Source: Bordetella parapertussis
GTDB taxonomy: Bacteria; Pseudomonadota; Gammaproteobacteria; Burkholderiales; Burkholderiaceae_B
Direction: 5' to 3'
Assembly: GCA_945895265.1 (NCBI GenBank)
Contig: CAMDEF010000003.1
Location: forward strand, 1-64,000
DNA length: 64,000 nucleotides
Shown: positions 63,722 through 64,000 of the stretch, piece after piece
Layout of the letters: every line of letters starts with the position of its first letter
How positions within the stretch are numbered: the stretch's first letter is position 1
Translations under genes and position numbers: made by a program
Notes under the pieces: generated by a model
What the model saw: the letters and a program-made list of their open reading frames with translations, nothing else
What the model was told of the DNA's origin: nothing
Database searches by the model: none

Positions 63722-63819
63722 GGTAAGTGCGTCTGCTGATCGACGTCTCATTCTTTCAACGGGTCTTTCGACTTATTCGTTCAACGAGCATTTCAACTTA
63801 AGTCGCCACTCAGGTAAAA

Positions 63820-64000
63820 ATGATTGAAGCTTTTTTGATGTCCACTGGTATTGTCGCGCTCGCAGAGATGGGCGACAAAACGCAGTTACTGGCCTTGGTG
63901 CTAGCGGCACGCTTTCGTAAACCTGTGCCGATTATCGTGGGTATTCTGGTGGCAACGCTACTCAATCATGGTGTCGCAGGTGCCTTGGGTTCATGGCTGA
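63820..64000 (+). CDS. TMEM165/GDT1 family cation exporter (5' end only)
   Basis: 60 residues from ATG 63820 to the window edge. The start MIEAFLMSTGIVALAEMGDKTQLLALVLAARF contains the family's E-x-G-D-K-T motif, here EMGDKT, and first membrane helix; a second hydrophobic segment follows. Bacterial members (MneA) export Mn(II). I saw no yybP-ykoY-type manganese riboswitch in the 98 bases upstream. The remaining 130 or so residues are outside the window. Confidence 0.88.
   Translation, partial: MIEAFLMSTGIVALAEMGDKTQLLALVLAARFRKPVPIIVGILVATLLNHGVAGALGSWL

Noticed and set aside
63722..63819. Possible yybP-ykoY manganese riboswitch before the GDT1-family gene
   Set aside because: Such riboswitches often precede this gene family, but I could not find the conserved loop sequences or the paired stems in these 98 bases.
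1..64000. CRISPR arrays, prophage, insertion sequences, rRNA and tRNA genes
   Set aside because: No regularly spaced repeats, transposase or integrase sequences, or tRNA-like cloverleaf motifs were seen. The gene remnants are explained by deletions without visible mobile elements.

Overview
The window looks like chromosomal DNA of a betaproteobacterium, most likely an Alcaligenaceae-type member of the Burkholderiales. The pointers are the compact sdhCDAB-sdhE-gltA-odhA-odhB-lpdA-zapE block, two Bug-type periplasmic binding proteins, a DctMQ-fused TRAP transporter with a TAXI binding protein, acnD/prpF instead of prpD, and a cphA/cphA' pair with its ABC transporter and DUF1854 partner. This placement is inferred from gene content; no rRNA or tRNA gene is present to confirm it.

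Left part (1-22.5 kb): accessory metabolism. It holds a minus-strand four-gene unit (TPR protein, 3-hydroxyisobutyrate-dehydrogenase-like enzyme, SDR, DehI-like protein), an overlapping egtD-egtB pair for ergothioneine, a DUF427 gene, a YgiQ-family radical SAM protein with an unusual Ala/Lys-rich insertion, an enolase-superfamily enzyme with a Bug protein, a GFA/PhyH/lipoprotein group, a TRAP transporter, and several single genes. Four gene remnants lie here: a cut gene end and a glutathione S-transferase tail at the left edge, a truncated APC permease, and an amidohydrolase tail.

Middle part (22.5-45 kb): a central carbon hub. On the minus strand mdh-prpB-prpC-acnD-prpF (methylcitrate cycle), followed by a small membrane protein and a GNAT protein, reads away from a GntR/UTRA regulator. 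On the plus strand the regulator is followed by succinate dehydrogenase, sdhE, citrate synthase, the complete 2-oxoglutarate dehydrogenase complex, zapE and trpS. Propionyl-CoA oxidation through methylcitrate gives succinate and pyruvate, so the two arms feed each other. Hairpins occur at three of the junctions of the mdh-prp unit, one of them a terminator-like structure about 20 nt before prpB.

Right part (45-64 kb): housekeeping genes (tex, a DinG/YoaA-type helicase, bamD, rluD, pgeF) and then a storage-polymer island. phaC-phaB-phaR (polyhydroxyalkanoate) converge on cphA and cphA' (cyanophycin). Divergent from cphA' is an ABC exporter fused to a PH-like domain and a zinc ribbon, overlapping a DUF1854 gene. 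The window ends inside a TMEM165/GDT1-family cation exporter gene. The most interesting system is this cyanophycin module: two unequal synthetases beside a dedicated transporter and a partner protein of unknown role.
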